Below are positions 7,561 through 14,916 of a stretch of DNA of 21,854 nt, piece by piece. The translations under genes were made by a program, and so were the position numbers. How positions within the stretch are numbered: position 1 is the first letter of the stretch; each line of letters begins with the position of its first letter. Origin of the DNA: an uncultured Streptomyces sp. (GTDB lineage: Bacteria; Actinomycetota; Actinomycetes; Streptomycetales; Streptomycetaceae); NCBI GenBank assembly GCA_946480485.1, contig CAMLJW010000028.1, positions 1 through 21,854 on the forward strand. Reading direction: 5' to 3'. The notes beneath the pieces are model-generated. The model was not told where the DNA came from. It did not search any database and saw nothing but the letters and a program-made list of their open reading frames with translations.

Positions 7561-8592
7561 ATGCCGATGGACAACGCCGCCCGCGCCTTCTGGCTCAAGT
7601 CGCCCGGCAAGGGCGAGATATGGGATGTCGACCTGCCGGGCCCCGCCGAGGGCGAGGTTCTGGTTCGCGCACTGTTCTCCGGAGTGAGCCGGGGTACCGA
7701 GACACTCGTCTTCCGCGGTGGTGTGCCGGAAAGCCAGCGCACCGTGATGCGGGCGCCGTTCCAGGAGGGCGATTTTCCGGGGCCGGTCAAGTACGGGTAC
7801 CTCAACGTCGGCGTGGTGGAGGAGGGGCCGGCGTCACTGATCGGACGTACCGTCTTCTGTCTCTACCCGCATCAGACCCGGTACGTCGTCCCGGCGAGCG
7901 CCGTGACGCCCGTGCCCGAGTCGGTGCCCGCCTCACGCGCCGTCCTCGCCGGAACCGTGGAGACCGCGGTCAACGCCCTGTGGGACGCCGCGCCACTGAT
8001 CGGCGACCGGACAGCGGTTGTCGGCGCCGGGATGGTCGGCGCCGGTGTCGCCGCGCTCCTCGCCCGGTACCCCGCCGTCCGCGTCCAACTGGTCGACGCC
8101 AACCCTGCGCGCGCGGATCTCGCCAGGGCGCTCGGCGTCGACTTCGCGCTCCCAGCGGACGCCGACGGCGACTGCGACCTCGTCGTGCACGCCAGCGCCA
8201 CCGAGGCGGGACTCGCGCGCTCCCTGGAACTCCTCGCCCCGGAGGGCACGGTCCTCGAACTGAGCTGGTACGGCGACCGGCGGGTCAGCCTGCCGCTGGG
8301 CGAGGCGTTCCACTCCCGTCGCCTGGTCGTGCGCAGCAGCCAGGTGGGGACCGTGTCCCCGGCCAGGAGCTCCCGCCGCGACCACGCCGACCGACTCGCG
8401 CTCGCGCTCGAACTGCTCGCCGATCCGGGCCTCGACGCGCTGATCACCGGCGAGTGCGCCTTCGACGAGCTGCCGGAGACTATGGCCGCGCTCGCCGCGG
8501 GCGAGACACAGGCACTGTGTCACCTCGTGCGGTACGACGCGGATACGGAACCGGGGACGCGAGGCACGCAGGGCGATCCGGGTCCGCACTGA
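7561..8592 (+). CDS. MDR-type NAD(P)-dependent dehydrogenase lacking catalytic zinc ligands
   Basis: The protein has 343 residues in the alcohol-dehydrogenase (MDR) fold. The N-terminal GroES-like part (GEIWDVDLPGPAEGEVLVRALFS) is followed by a Rossmann domain with the dinucleotide motif GAGMVG and an acidic end of the second strand (VQLVDANPAR). The usual catalytic zinc Cys and the GHE motif are absent: the region reads FSGVSRGTETLVFRGG. This places it with the short zinc-independent relatives often labelled zinc-binding dehydrogenase. AGGAGG at 7549-7554 is six bases before the ATG at 7561, which decides among three in-frame ATGs at 7555, 7561 and 7567. It is the first gene of the plus-strand run toward 12771. 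It probably oxidises or reduces a pathway intermediate, but the substrate is unknown. Confidence 0.75.
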   Translation: MPMDNAARAFWLKSPGKGEIWDVDLPGPAEGEVLVRALFSGVSRGTETLVFRGGVPESQRTVMRAPFQEGDFPGPVKYGYLNVGVVEEGPASLIGRTVFCLYPHQTRYVVPASAVTPVPESVPASRAVLAGTVETAVNALWDAAPLIGDRTAVVGAGMVGAGVAALLARYPAVRVQLVDANPARADLARALGVDFALPADADGDCDLVVHASATEAGLARSLELLAPEGTVLELSWYGDRRVSLPLGEAFHSRRLVVRSSQVGTVSPARSSRRDHADRLALALELLADPGLDALITGECAFDELPETMAALAAGETQALCHLVRYDADTEPGTRGTQGDPGPH

Positions 8593-8796
8593 GGACACCG
8601 CGGTACGCCGCCACGGGGCCGGTTCGAAACAACGCCGGGTGACCGGCTCGCCGACCGCCACGCCCGAACGATGTCCGAAACAACAACACGTCTGAAACTC
8701 CACCCCGTACCCCCTGAACACGGAGAACGGACCGGCCGTACTACGCGGTACGCCCCGGCAGAGGGATCAGACGCGCCGCACCTGGAGGGTCGTCCG

Positions 8797-9195
8797 TTGT
8801 TCAGCATCACCGTCCGCGATCACTTGATGATCGCCCACAGCTTCCACGGAGAGGTCTTCGGACCCGCGCAGCGCCTGCACGGGGCGACGTTCCTCGTGGA
8901 CGCCACGTTCCGCCGCGCCGAGTTGGACGACGACAACATCGTCGTCGACATCGGACTGGCCACACAGGAACTTGGGAGCGTGGTGAGCGAGTTGAACTAC
9001 CGCAACCTCGACAACGAGCCCGACTTCGCCGACACCAACACCTCGACCGAGTTCCTGGCCAAGGTCATCGCCGACCGCCTCGTCGAGCGGGTGCACAAGG
9101 GGGCTCTGGGCGAGGGCGCCCGCGGCCTGGCCGGCGTCACGGTCACCCTGCACGAGTCACACATCGCCTGGGCGAGTTACGAGCGTGGCCTGTGA
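8797..9195 (+). CDS. 6-pyruvoyl-tetrahydropterin synthase/QueD homologue with altered active site
   Basis: The protein has 132 residues in the T-fold of PTPS/QueD enzymes, which normally act on 7,8-dihydroneopterin triphosphate. The TTG start at 8797 follows GGAGGG (8784-8789) by seven bases. The ATG at 8671 would add a poorly conserved 42-residue leader. Family landmarks are AHSF (His14), RLHGATF (His28), [20 protein letters not shown] and TLHES near the C-terminus. The canonical CxxxHGH motif reads AQRLHGA, so the catalytic Cys is Ala24 and the second zinc His is Ala30. The Asp-His of LDHxxLN reads Asn67-Tyr68. The protein is therefore unlikely to run the standard reaction. Its stop overlaps the glycosyltransferase start as GTGA. 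Confidence 0.85.
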   Translation: MFSITVRDHLMIAHSFHGEVFGPAQRLHGATFLVDATFRRAELDDDNIVVDIGLATQELGSVVSELNYRNLDNEPDFADTNTSTEFLAKVIADRLVERVHKGALGEGARGLAGVTVTLHESHIAWASYERGL

Positions 9196-10319
9196 ACCAC
9201 CACGCCGACATCATCCCGATGTCCCTGCGCGCCATGCACTTCGTGATGCCCGGCGGTGTCGAGGACCCGACCAGGCCCAGCGGCGGCAACACCTATGACA
9301 CCCGGGTGAGCCTGGACCTGCCCGCGTTCGGCTGGCACGTTCACCAGCACGCGGTCCAGGGCAGCTGGCCCCGGCCCGGAGCCGCCGCCCGCGCCGAACT
9401 GGCCCGCACGCTCGATGAGCTGGCGGACGGCACCGTGGTACTCCTCGACGGACTCGTCGCCTGCGCCGTCCCGGAGATCGTCATCCCCGAAGCCGAACGG
9501 CTGCGCCTGGTGGTCCTCGTGCACCTGCCGCTCGGCGACGAGACGGGACTCGCGCCCGCCCTGGCGGCGGACCTGGACGCCCGGGAGCGCCGCACACTGC
9601 GTGCCGTGCCCGCGATCGTGGCCACCAGCGAGTGGGCCGCCCGCAGGCTGGTGGCCCACCACGGGCTGGCCCCCGAACGGGTCCATGTCGCGGCGCCCGG
9701 CGCTGACATCGCGCCCCTCGCCCCCGGCACCGACGGCGTATCGCGGCTGCTGTGCGTCGCCGCGGTCACCCCGCGCAAGGGCCAGCACCGCCTCGTCGAG
9801 GCCCTCGCCACCATCACCGACCTCCCCTGGAGCTGCGTCTTCGTCGGCGGCCTCGACCAGCACCCCGAGTACGTCGCCGAACTCCGAGCGCTCATCGCCC
9901 AGTACGGCCTCGGTGACCGGCTGCACCTCGCCGGACCCCAGTCCGGAGCCCAGCTCGACGCGAGTTACGCCTGCGCCGACCTCATGGTCCTCACCTCGTC
10001 CGCGGAGACATACGGCATGGCCGTCACCGAGGCGCTGGCTCGTGGCATCCCCGTGCTCGCCACGGACGTCGGCGGCCTCCCCGAGGCGGTCGGGTGCACG
10101 CCCGACGGCGGGGTGCCCGGCATCCTCGTACCGCCGGAGAACCCCGTGGCTCTCGCCGCGGAGCTGCGCGGCTGGCTCGGTGAGGCCGATGTACGCCACT
10201 GCCTGAAGGCCGCCGCGCGCCGCCGCCGGGCCGCGCTGGACGGCTGGGCCGCGACGGCCCGGAGCCTGGCCGGTGTGCTGGGGCGACTTGGACGCGAGGC
10301 AAGGCAGGGGGCGGCGTGA
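9192..10319 (+). CDS. Glycosyltransferase family 4 (GT-B fold)
   Basis: The protein has 375 residues. The N-terminal acceptor domain carries the glycine-rich loop [10 protein letters not shown]. The C-terminal donor domain begins at [20 protein letters not shown] and contains the retaining-enzyme EX7E motif in [12 protein letters not shown], followed by [16 protein letters not shown] and GILVPPENP. This is the layout of GT4 enzymes that use nucleotide sugars. The GTG start at 9192 overlaps the preceding stop by four bases, and its own stop overlaps the next GTG at 10316 in the same way, so translation is probably coupled. There are no membrane helices, so it should act in the cytoplasm or at the inner membrane face. 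Donor and acceptor are unknown; the pterin/pyrimidine neighbours suggest such an acceptor. Confidence 0.85.
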   Translation: MNHHADIIPMSLRAMHFVMPGGVEDPTRPSGGNTYDTRVSLDLPAFGWHVHQHAVQGSWPRPGAAARAELARTLDELADGTVVLLDGLVACAVPEIVIPEAERLRLVVLVHLPLGDETGLAPALAADLDARERRTLRAVPAIVATSEWAARRLVAHHGLAPERVHVAAPGADIAPLAPGTDGVSRLLCVAAVTPRKGQHRLVEALATITDLPWSCVFVGGLDQHPEYVAELRALIAQYGLGDRLHLAGPQSGAQLDASYACADLMVLTSSAETYGMAVTEALARGIPVLATDVGGLPEAVGCTPDGGVPGILVPPENPVALAAELRGWLGEADVRHCLKAAARRRRAALDGWAATARSLAGVLGRLGREARQGAA

Positions 10320-11332
10320 CCACGAGCACGACGCCACCCGGGCGCGCGACCACCAACCACCCGGGGCCCGAGGCGGAAACGATTCGGCTGGGTGACCGCA
10401 GGCGCGCCGGGGACATGAACGCGGACGTGAACGCGGACGTGGACGTGGACGCGGACGTGAACGCGGAGGCGGACGTGAACGCGGAGGCGGACGCAGACGA
10501 GGTGACGCGTTACGCCCCCGAATGGCTGGGGTTGCGTGAGGGCGCCGACGCCGTGGCTCGCGCGCTCGAACTGCTCGATCCGCTGCGGATCCGGCTGGCG
10601 AACCTGCCGAACCGTGCCACCGCGTTCGTGATCCACGACCTCGGTTGCGGCACCGGGTCCATGGGGCGCTGGCTCGCTCCCCGCCTCGACGGCCCTCAGC
10701 ACTGGGTTCTGCACGACCGCGACCTCCATCTGCTCCACTTCGCCGCCGCGAACTCGCCGCGCTCGGCCGCCGACGGCAGTCGCGTCACGGTCGAGACGCA
10801 GCTCGGTGACGTCGCCCGGCTGACCGCCGACGCCCTGGCCGGCGCCTCGCTGGTGACGGCCTCCGCGCTCCTCGACGTGCTGACCCGCGACGAGATCGAA
10901 GCCCTCGCCGCGGCCTGCGCCGGAGCCGGCTGCCCGGCACTGCTGACCCTCTCGGTGGTGGGGCGCGTCGAACTCACACCGGCCGACCCGCTGGACGCTG
11001 AGATCACCGACGCGTTCAACGCCCACCAGCGGCGTGGCGAGCTGCTCGGGCCCGACGCGGTCACCACGGCCTGGGAAGCCTTCGCCCGGCATGGCGCGAC
11101 GGTACGGGTCCGCCCCAGCGCCTGGCGACTCGGCTCCGACGAGTCCGAGCTGACGGCCGAGTGGCTGCGGGGCTGGGTCGGCGCCGCCGTCGAGGAGCGC
11201 CCCGAGCTGGCCTCGCGAGCCGACGCGTATCTGCGGGAGCGTCTCGCGGCGTGCGCGGCGGGCGAGCTCAGGGTGATGGTGCACCACAGCGATCTGCTGG
11301 CGCTGGCGCGGCCGACGGGGGGAGCGGCATGA
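10316..11332 (+). CDS. Class I SAM-dependent methyltransferase with acidic repeat linker
   Basis: The protein has 338 residues. The Rossmann motif I VIHDLGCGTGSMGRWLA is followed by an acidic motif II (WVLHDRDLHLL) and LGDVARL. Together they define a class I methyltransferase. The conserved domain starts at about residue 64 (TRYAPEWLGLREGAD). Before it lies an Asn/Asp/Val/Ala repeat of about 27 residues. The GTG at 10316 overlaps the glycosyltransferase stop, and an in-frame ATG at 10415 directly before the repeat is the alternative. The gene ends in an ATGA overlap with the membrane protein. The methyl acceptor is unknown. Confidence 0.8.
   Translation: MTTSTTPPGRATTNHPGPEAETIRLGDRRRAGDMNADVNADVDVDADVNAEADVNAEADADEVTRYAPEWLGLREGADAVARALELLDPLRIRLANLPNRATAFVIHDLGCGTGSMGRWLAPRLDGPQHWVLHDRDLHLLHFAAANSPRSAADGSRVTVETQLGDVARLTADALAGASLVTASALLDVLTRDEIEALAAACAGAGCPALLTLSVVGRVELTPADPLDAEITDAFNAHQRRGELLGPDAVTTAWEAFARHGATVRVRPSAWRLGSDESELTAEWLRGWVGAAVEERPELASRADAYLRERLAACAAGELRVMVHHSDLLALARPTGGAA
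10418..10500 (+). repeat. In-frame minisatellite encoding Asp/Asn/Val/Ala repeats
   Basis: Units built on GAACGCGGACGT and GGACGT hexamers repeat without frame change, encoding NADV, NADV, DVDADV, NAEADV and NAEADADE. The result is a strongly acidic tract just upstream of the methyltransferase domain. Confidence 0.85.
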
Positions 11333-12771
11333 GCGGGCAGGCGGTGGCAGTCGACGCACAGCCCCGCACCGTCCGGGCCGACATGACGGCCGGGACGGTC
11401 CGGGGCGGCGGGACGGCTCGCACGGTTCCCGACGGCGGGAACGAGCAGGCGGTACGAGCAGGCGGATCCGCGGGCTCTCGTATCGCCGTGAACGCGCACA
11501 CCGTCGTGAACTCTCGTACGCGCAGGGCGCGCCCCACCCTTCGCACCATCCGGGCCCGTATCGGCTCCCGCGCACTGCGCACCCACCTCGGCACGCTCGT
11601 GGGCGCCGCCATCCTCGGCGTACTGCTGTGGCGTGTCGGGACCGGCGTCTTCCTGGACGGACTGCGCCGGATCGACGGGACCACGCTGCTGGCGGCGCTC
11701 GGCATCGGCGTGGTCACCACCGTGTTCAGCGCCTGGCGCTGGTGTCTGGTGGCCAGGGGGCTGAAGATCCGGCTGCCGCTCGGGCCGGCCGTCGCGGACT
11801 ACTACCGGGCCCTGTTCCTGAACGCGGCGCTGCCCGGTGGCGTACTCGGCGATGTACACCGGGCCGTACGGCACGGGCGGAGCGCCGGTGACCTCGGCAG
11901 GGGCGTCCGTGCGGTGGTCCTCGAACGTGTGGCGGGCCAAGTGGCGCTCATCGCCGTGGGCGGGGTCGTCCTGATGACGCTGCCGTCGCCGGTCCGGGCG
12001 CAGACCCGTCACCTCGCGGAGGCGTCCGCGGTCGCGCTGGTGCTCGCCGCGGTCGTGGGAGCCGCGGTGGTCGCGATACGACTGCGTGGCTCTTCGGGCT
12101 CTTGGGGCTTTTCCTGCTCGCCGCACTCATCGCGCCCGTCCGGCTTGTCCGGCTCGTGGCGAGGGGCCCGCGCGCTGCGCGGTGCGCTCACCGAGGCACA
12201 TGAAGGGCTGGTGGCCCGCCGCAACTGGCGGGGTGTCGTCGTCTCGTCGGCGGTGGTGCTGGCGGGCCACCTCGTGATGTTCGTGCTCGCGGCCCGGGTC
12301 GCCGGATCCGCCGCCTCGCCGGTCGAGTTGGTGCCCATCGCGGTGCTGGCCCTGCTCGCCATGGGGCTGCCGCTGAACGTGGGCGGCTGGGGTCCCCGGG
12401 AGGGCGTCACCGTATGGGCCTTCGGCGCGGCCGGACTCGGCGCCACCACGGGCCTGACCGTCGCCGTCGTCTACGGAGTGCTCAGCTTCGCGGCGAGCCT
12501 GCCCGGTAGTTGCGTACTCGCCGCCCGGTGGGCCGGCGCCGGGCGGCGCCCGCGACCCCCGTACGAGAAGGGGGTGCCGCACGGCGACAGCAACCACTTC
12601 CCGCGGTCACCACCGGCGGCCGATCAGGGCCGGCCCGCCGCACCGTCCGTGGAGTTCGGCGCGAGGATCGAGACATACGAACCGAAGCAGTCCACCAGCC
12701 CCGCCAGCAGTTCCTTTCCCTTTCCGGCGGACGCCAACGAAGGACGGCCTATGACACCGGAATCCGTGTAG
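11329..12771 (+). CDS. UPF0104 / lysylphosphatidylglycerol-synthase-like membrane protein (flippase-like)
   Basis: The protein has 480 residues. After a soluble N-terminal 85, helices include LVGAAILGVLLWRVGTGVFL, LLAALGIGVVTTVFSAWRWC, VALIAVGGVVLMTLP, AVALVLAAVVGAAVVAIRL, GVVVSSAVVLAGHLVMFVLAARV and ELVPIAVLALLAMGLPLNVGGWGPREG. The motifs YYRALFLNAALPGGVLGDVHRA and GGWGPREG are typical of the UPF0104/LPG-synthase membrane domain, whose relatives move or modify membrane lipids. No aminoacyl-transferase domain is present. The ATGA overlap at 11329 couples it to the methyltransferase. Two oddities: about 12087-12163 reads as a helix only in another frame, and the hydrophilic tail after about 12560 runs 148 bp antisense over the creatininase gene. 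Both suggest local frameshifts. Confidence 0.75.
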   Translation: MSGQAVAVDAQPRTVRADMTAGTVRGGGTARTVPDGGNEQAVRAGGSAGSRIAVNAHTVVNSRTRRARPTLRTIRARIGSRALRTHLGTLVGAAILGVLLWRVGTGVFLDGLRRIDGTTLLAALGIGVVTTVFSAWRWCLVARGLKIRLPLGPAVADYYRALFLNAALPGGVLGDVHRAVRHGRSAGDLGRGVRAVVLERVAGQVALIAVGGVVLMTLPSPVRAQTRHLAEASAVALVLAAVVGAAVVAIRLRGSSGSWGFSCSPHSSRPSGLSGSWRGARALRGALTEAHEGLVARRNWRGVVVSSAVVLAGHLVMFVLAARVAGSAASPVELVPIAVLALLAMGLPLNVGGWGPREGVTVWAFGAAGLGATTGLTVAVVYGVLSFAASLPGSCVLAARWAGAGRRPRPPYEKGVPHGDSNHFPRSPPAADQGRPAAPSVEFGARIETYEPKQSTSPASSSFPFPADANEGRPMTPESV

Positions 12772-13391
12772 GCGGACATATCGAGGGTGAGAAGATGCCG
12801 TCGGTCGTCGGCGAGGAAGTCGGAGGTCTCATAACCGGGACGCACCATTTCCGGATGAGCGTGCAGCAGGATGGACGTCTCCAATTCCCCCGCATGCATA
12901 TCGCTGAGCAGCGAGGTCCGCACATCCGCCCGGACCCGCGCCTCCTCCCAGTCCTCCGGAGCCGGGAACAGCGCCATGCGCGTACCACTGCCGGCGGATT
13001 CCTGGACCACATGGCCCAGTACGTAGTTCCCGCCATGTCCGTTGACCAGTACCAGGGCGTCGATGCCCGAGCGACGAAGCGAGTCGGCTATGTCCCGTAC
13101 CACTGTGTGGAGCGTCACCGCGGAAATACTGACCGTCCCCGGCCAGGCCGCGTGTTCGTGCGAGCAGGCGATGGTCAGCGGAGGGAGGAGATGCACCGGA
13201 TACACGGCGGCGACCTCACGGGCGATGGTGCAGGCGATGACGGTGTCGGTTGCCAGCGGTAGAAAGGGCCCGTGCTGTTCGAAGCTGCCGATGGGAAGGA
13301 CGGCGACACGGGGCCGTCGCGCCCGTACGTCCTCCGTGGTGTCCAGAGGCAACAGCCCGAAGGTGGTCTGCTGTGTTCCCGCACCGCTCAT
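12624..13391 (-). CDS. Creatininase-family amidohydrolase, candidate FAPy deformylase
   Basis: A 255-residue metal-dependent amidohydrolase of the creatininase family. The metal motif reads PIGSFEQHGPFLPLATDT (Glu38, His40, Asp49), with Phe43 where creatininases usually have His. NGHGGN (117-122) and DMHAGELETS (164-173) complete the signature. Family members include creatininase, MftE of mycofactocin synthesis and archaeal ArfB, which removes formate from the GTP-derived pyrimidine FAPy. The divergent neighbour is a FAPy-type GTP cyclohydrolase II, so ArfB-like deformylation is the best inference. A mycofactocin role is less likely because no other mft genes are seen. AAAGG lies about ten bases before the ATG at 13391. 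Confidence 0.85.
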   Translation of the reverse strand: MSGAGTQQTTFGLLPLDTTEDVRARRPRVAVLPIGSFEQHGPFLPLATDTVIACTIAREVAAVYPVHLLPPLTIACSHEHAAWPGTVSISAVTLHTVVRDIADSLRRSGIDALVLVNGHGGNYVLGHVVQESAGSGTRMALFPAPEDWEEARVRADVRTSLLSDMHAGELETSILLHAHPEMVRPGYETSDFLADDRRHLLTLDMSAYTDSGVIGRPSLASAGKGKELLAGLVDCFGSYVSILAPNSTDGAAGRP

Positions 13392-13468
13392 GTTCTTAGG
13401 ACCTTTCGTTTCGTAGGCACCGGCGAGAGCAGGCTAACGCGGCAACTGGCAGATTGGATCCAGAAAAA
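13392..13468. promoter_or_regulatory. Shared divergent promoter region of the deformylase-like and cyclohydrolase genes
   Basis: Only 77 bases separate the two divergent starts, so both promoters must lie here or inside the genes. The gap is less GC-rich than its surroundings and ends in an A-run (13464-13469). I could not assign -10/-35 boxes with confidence. Confidence 0.4.
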
Positions 13469-14131
13469 ATGAAGGAAGGCGAAAGCGTGCTCGGTCGAAG
13501 TGCCCGCACCCAGTCAGGTGTTCAGCGCGTGGTGGACCTCCAGTTGTCCACCGTGTACGGGGAATTCCATGCCGTAGGCTATGTGGACCTCGAGCGCGGG
13601 GATGAACAAGTGGCCCTCATATACGGCGACATCGACGGAACGGAGGAAACGCTGACCCGGCTGCATTCGGAGTGCCTCACCGGGGACTCCTTCGGGTCCA
13701 CACACTGCGAGTGCGGCGATCAGTTGTCGACCGCGCTGCGTGCCATCGTGGCCGAAGGGCGCGGCATCCTCCTCTACCTCCGCGGCCACGAGGGGAGGGG
13801 AATCGGCCTGCTCGCCAAACTGCAGGCCATGAAGCTGCAGTCGGAGGGCCTGGACACGGTCGAGGCGAACCTGGCCCTCGGTCTCCCCGTGGACGCCCGC
13901 GACTACGGCGTCGCCGCGGACATGCTGCACGACCTCGGAGTGCCGTCCGTACGCCTGCTCTCCAACAACCCGCGCAAGCGCGAGGCGTTGCAGCACCACG
14001 GTATCGAAGTGGCCGAACAGGTCCCGCTCTTGATACCGCCGCGCGAGCAGAACATCAGCTATCTGCGCACCAAGCGGGAGCGGATGGACCACCATCTGCC
14101 GCATCTGGACGCGGTGATCCACTCGTCCTGA
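13469..14131 (+). CDS. ribA: GTP cyclohydrolase II, Met-switch (FAPy-forming) type
   Basis: This zinc enzyme opens the imidazole ring of GTP. From the ATG, the zinc ligands are Cys69, Cys80 and Cys82 (SECLTGD, then CECGDQ). GRGILLYLRGHEGRGIGLLAKLQAMKLQ, DTVEAN, DARDYG and LLSNNPRKREAL match RibA throughout. The residue equal to Tyr105 of E. coli RibA is Met121 (ATG at 13829-13831). In S. coelicolor SCO6655 this Tyr-to-Met change makes the enzyme release 2-amino-5-formylamino-6-ribosylaminopyrimidinone phosphate (FAPy) and not the deformylated riboflavin precursor. No DHBP synthase domain is fused, which also argues against housekeeping riboflavin synthesis. The start could instead be the GTG at 13487, seven bases after GGAAGG. 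A TTG at 13454 is less likely. Confidence 0.9.
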   Translation: MKEGESVLGRSARTQSGVQRVVDLQLSTVYGEFHAVGYVDLERGDEQVALIYGDIDGTEETLTRLHSECLTGDSFGSTHCECGDQLSTALRAIVAEGRGILLYLRGHEGRGIGLLAKLQAMKLQSEGLDTVEANLALGLPVDARDYGVAADMLHDLGVPSVRLLSNNPRKREALQHHGIEVAEQVPLLIPPREQNISYLRTKRERMDHHLPHLDAVIHSS

Positions 14132-14144
14132 GCACGGCCCTCGT

Positions 14145-14172
14145 GTCACCCCGGACGCACGGCCGGGGTGAC
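14145..14172 (+). terminator. Rho-independent-like hairpin after the cyclohydrolase
   Basis: GTCACCCCGG (14145-14154) and CCGGGGTGAC (14163-14172) are perfect 10 bp arms around an eight-base loop. The stem starts 14 bases after the ribA stop. There is no T tract, as is common in Streptomyces terminators. Confidence 0.75.
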
Positions 14173-14859
14173 CTCCCCCGCGGCCTTGGCCATGCGCCCG
14201 GCAACGCGGCGGCGGCCCCGGCCGCGCACGGTGCCCGACGTGGTAGGGGGCGAGTGATCGTCACCGGCGCACCTACGAGCGGAGGCGTCCACCGCGAACT
14301 TCTGGACGGCATCGGAGCCTTGACGCGGTGACGGTGCCGCTACCCTTGATCCCACGGGTGGCCGCGGTGACGTTGTGCGCGATGAGCAGGACGGGGTGGC
14401 TGCCGGCCCGCGTGACCCAGCGTGCCGCGTCCTCCCCGACCGGCACCCGTATCCAGCTGTCCGGGCCACGATAGTCAACAAGTCCGCTCGCAGACTCAGC
14501 CCGCGACGGCCTCGTGAATGAACCGTTCCCGAAGAAAAATCCATGGCGCCGCACCTGCCGTCCCGCCACGCCTGACACCCGCGCCGCACCATCGCCGCCC
14601 TTCGCGAGACGTCGGTCGGGCGCCCGGAGCGTTCGCGGTGCCCCGGCGTATGCCAGTGCGCCGAACCGCGGCGTGGGACCGGATCCGTATCGCCGCAGCG
14701 CACGTCATAGAGGGCGGATGGCTGCCTATGGACGGAGGATTCGGGTCGAGCCGCGAAGGAGAGACGTCCGAAACTGTGTCCTGATTACTCACTGTGAGGC
14801 AACCATTCGCCAGTTCGATTCGTATATCTCCGTGGAAGCCCAGCAGGCCTGCCAGAGGC
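14173..14859. other. Intergenic region between cyclohydrolase and graspetide operon
   Basis: About 690 bases hold no gene I can support. Many short frames overlap here without binding sites or consistent codon bias. The only coding-like stretch is a minus-strand fragment at about 14350-14500, listed separately. Near 14780-14830 the sequence becomes less GC-rich (TATATC at 14823), which fits a promoter for the RiPP genes. Confidence 0.5.
14350..14500 (-). pseudogene. Possible decayed coding fragment
   Basis: On the minus strand about 45 residues (including DSWIRVPVGEDAARWVTRAG and HPVLLIAHNVTAATR) show good third-position GC and protein-like composition. The stretch then breaks into unrelated sequence with no ribosome binding site or plausible start. 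It faintly recalls the opening of a Streptomyces family with a hydrophobic VLxxAHxVT strand, but I cannot name it. It may be a gene relic or chance. Confidence 0.3.
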
Positions 14860-14879
14860 CATGACGTCGGAACGTCATG
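14860..14879. promoter_or_regulatory. Operator-like perfect inverted repeat upstream of the graspetide precursor
   Basis: CATGACGT (14860-14867) and ACGTCATG (14872-14879) form a perfect dyad with a four-base spacer, CGGA. It ends 37 bases before the precursor ATG, where a regulator could act on initiation or where a short stem could form in the leader. No regulator gene is adjacent. Confidence 0.55.
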
Positions 14880-14916
14880 AGCCGCCTGACGGGCAAGCAC
14901 CGAGCAAGGAGTACCC

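Noticed and set aside
9965..11575. Minus-strand 536-codon frame
   Set aside because: It lies antisense to the glycosyltransferase and methyltransferase genes. Its Val-Arg-His repeats are just the reverse of the NADV minisatellite.
10696..12126. Minus-strand 476-codon frame
   Set aside because: Ser/Arg/Ala-rich shadow opposite the methyltransferase and flippase-like genes.
12624..13391. Creatininase-family gene as part of a mycofactocin cluster (MftE)
   Set aside because: No mycofactocin precursor, radical SAM enzyme or other mft gene is seen in the window, whereas a FAPy-type cyclohydrolase is directly adjacent.
13454..13468. TTG at 13454 as the start of the cyclohydrolase
   Set aside because: There is no binding site before it. 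The ATG at 13469 puts the switch residue at 121, close to Met120 of SCO6655, and the GTG at 13487 has the better ribosome site.
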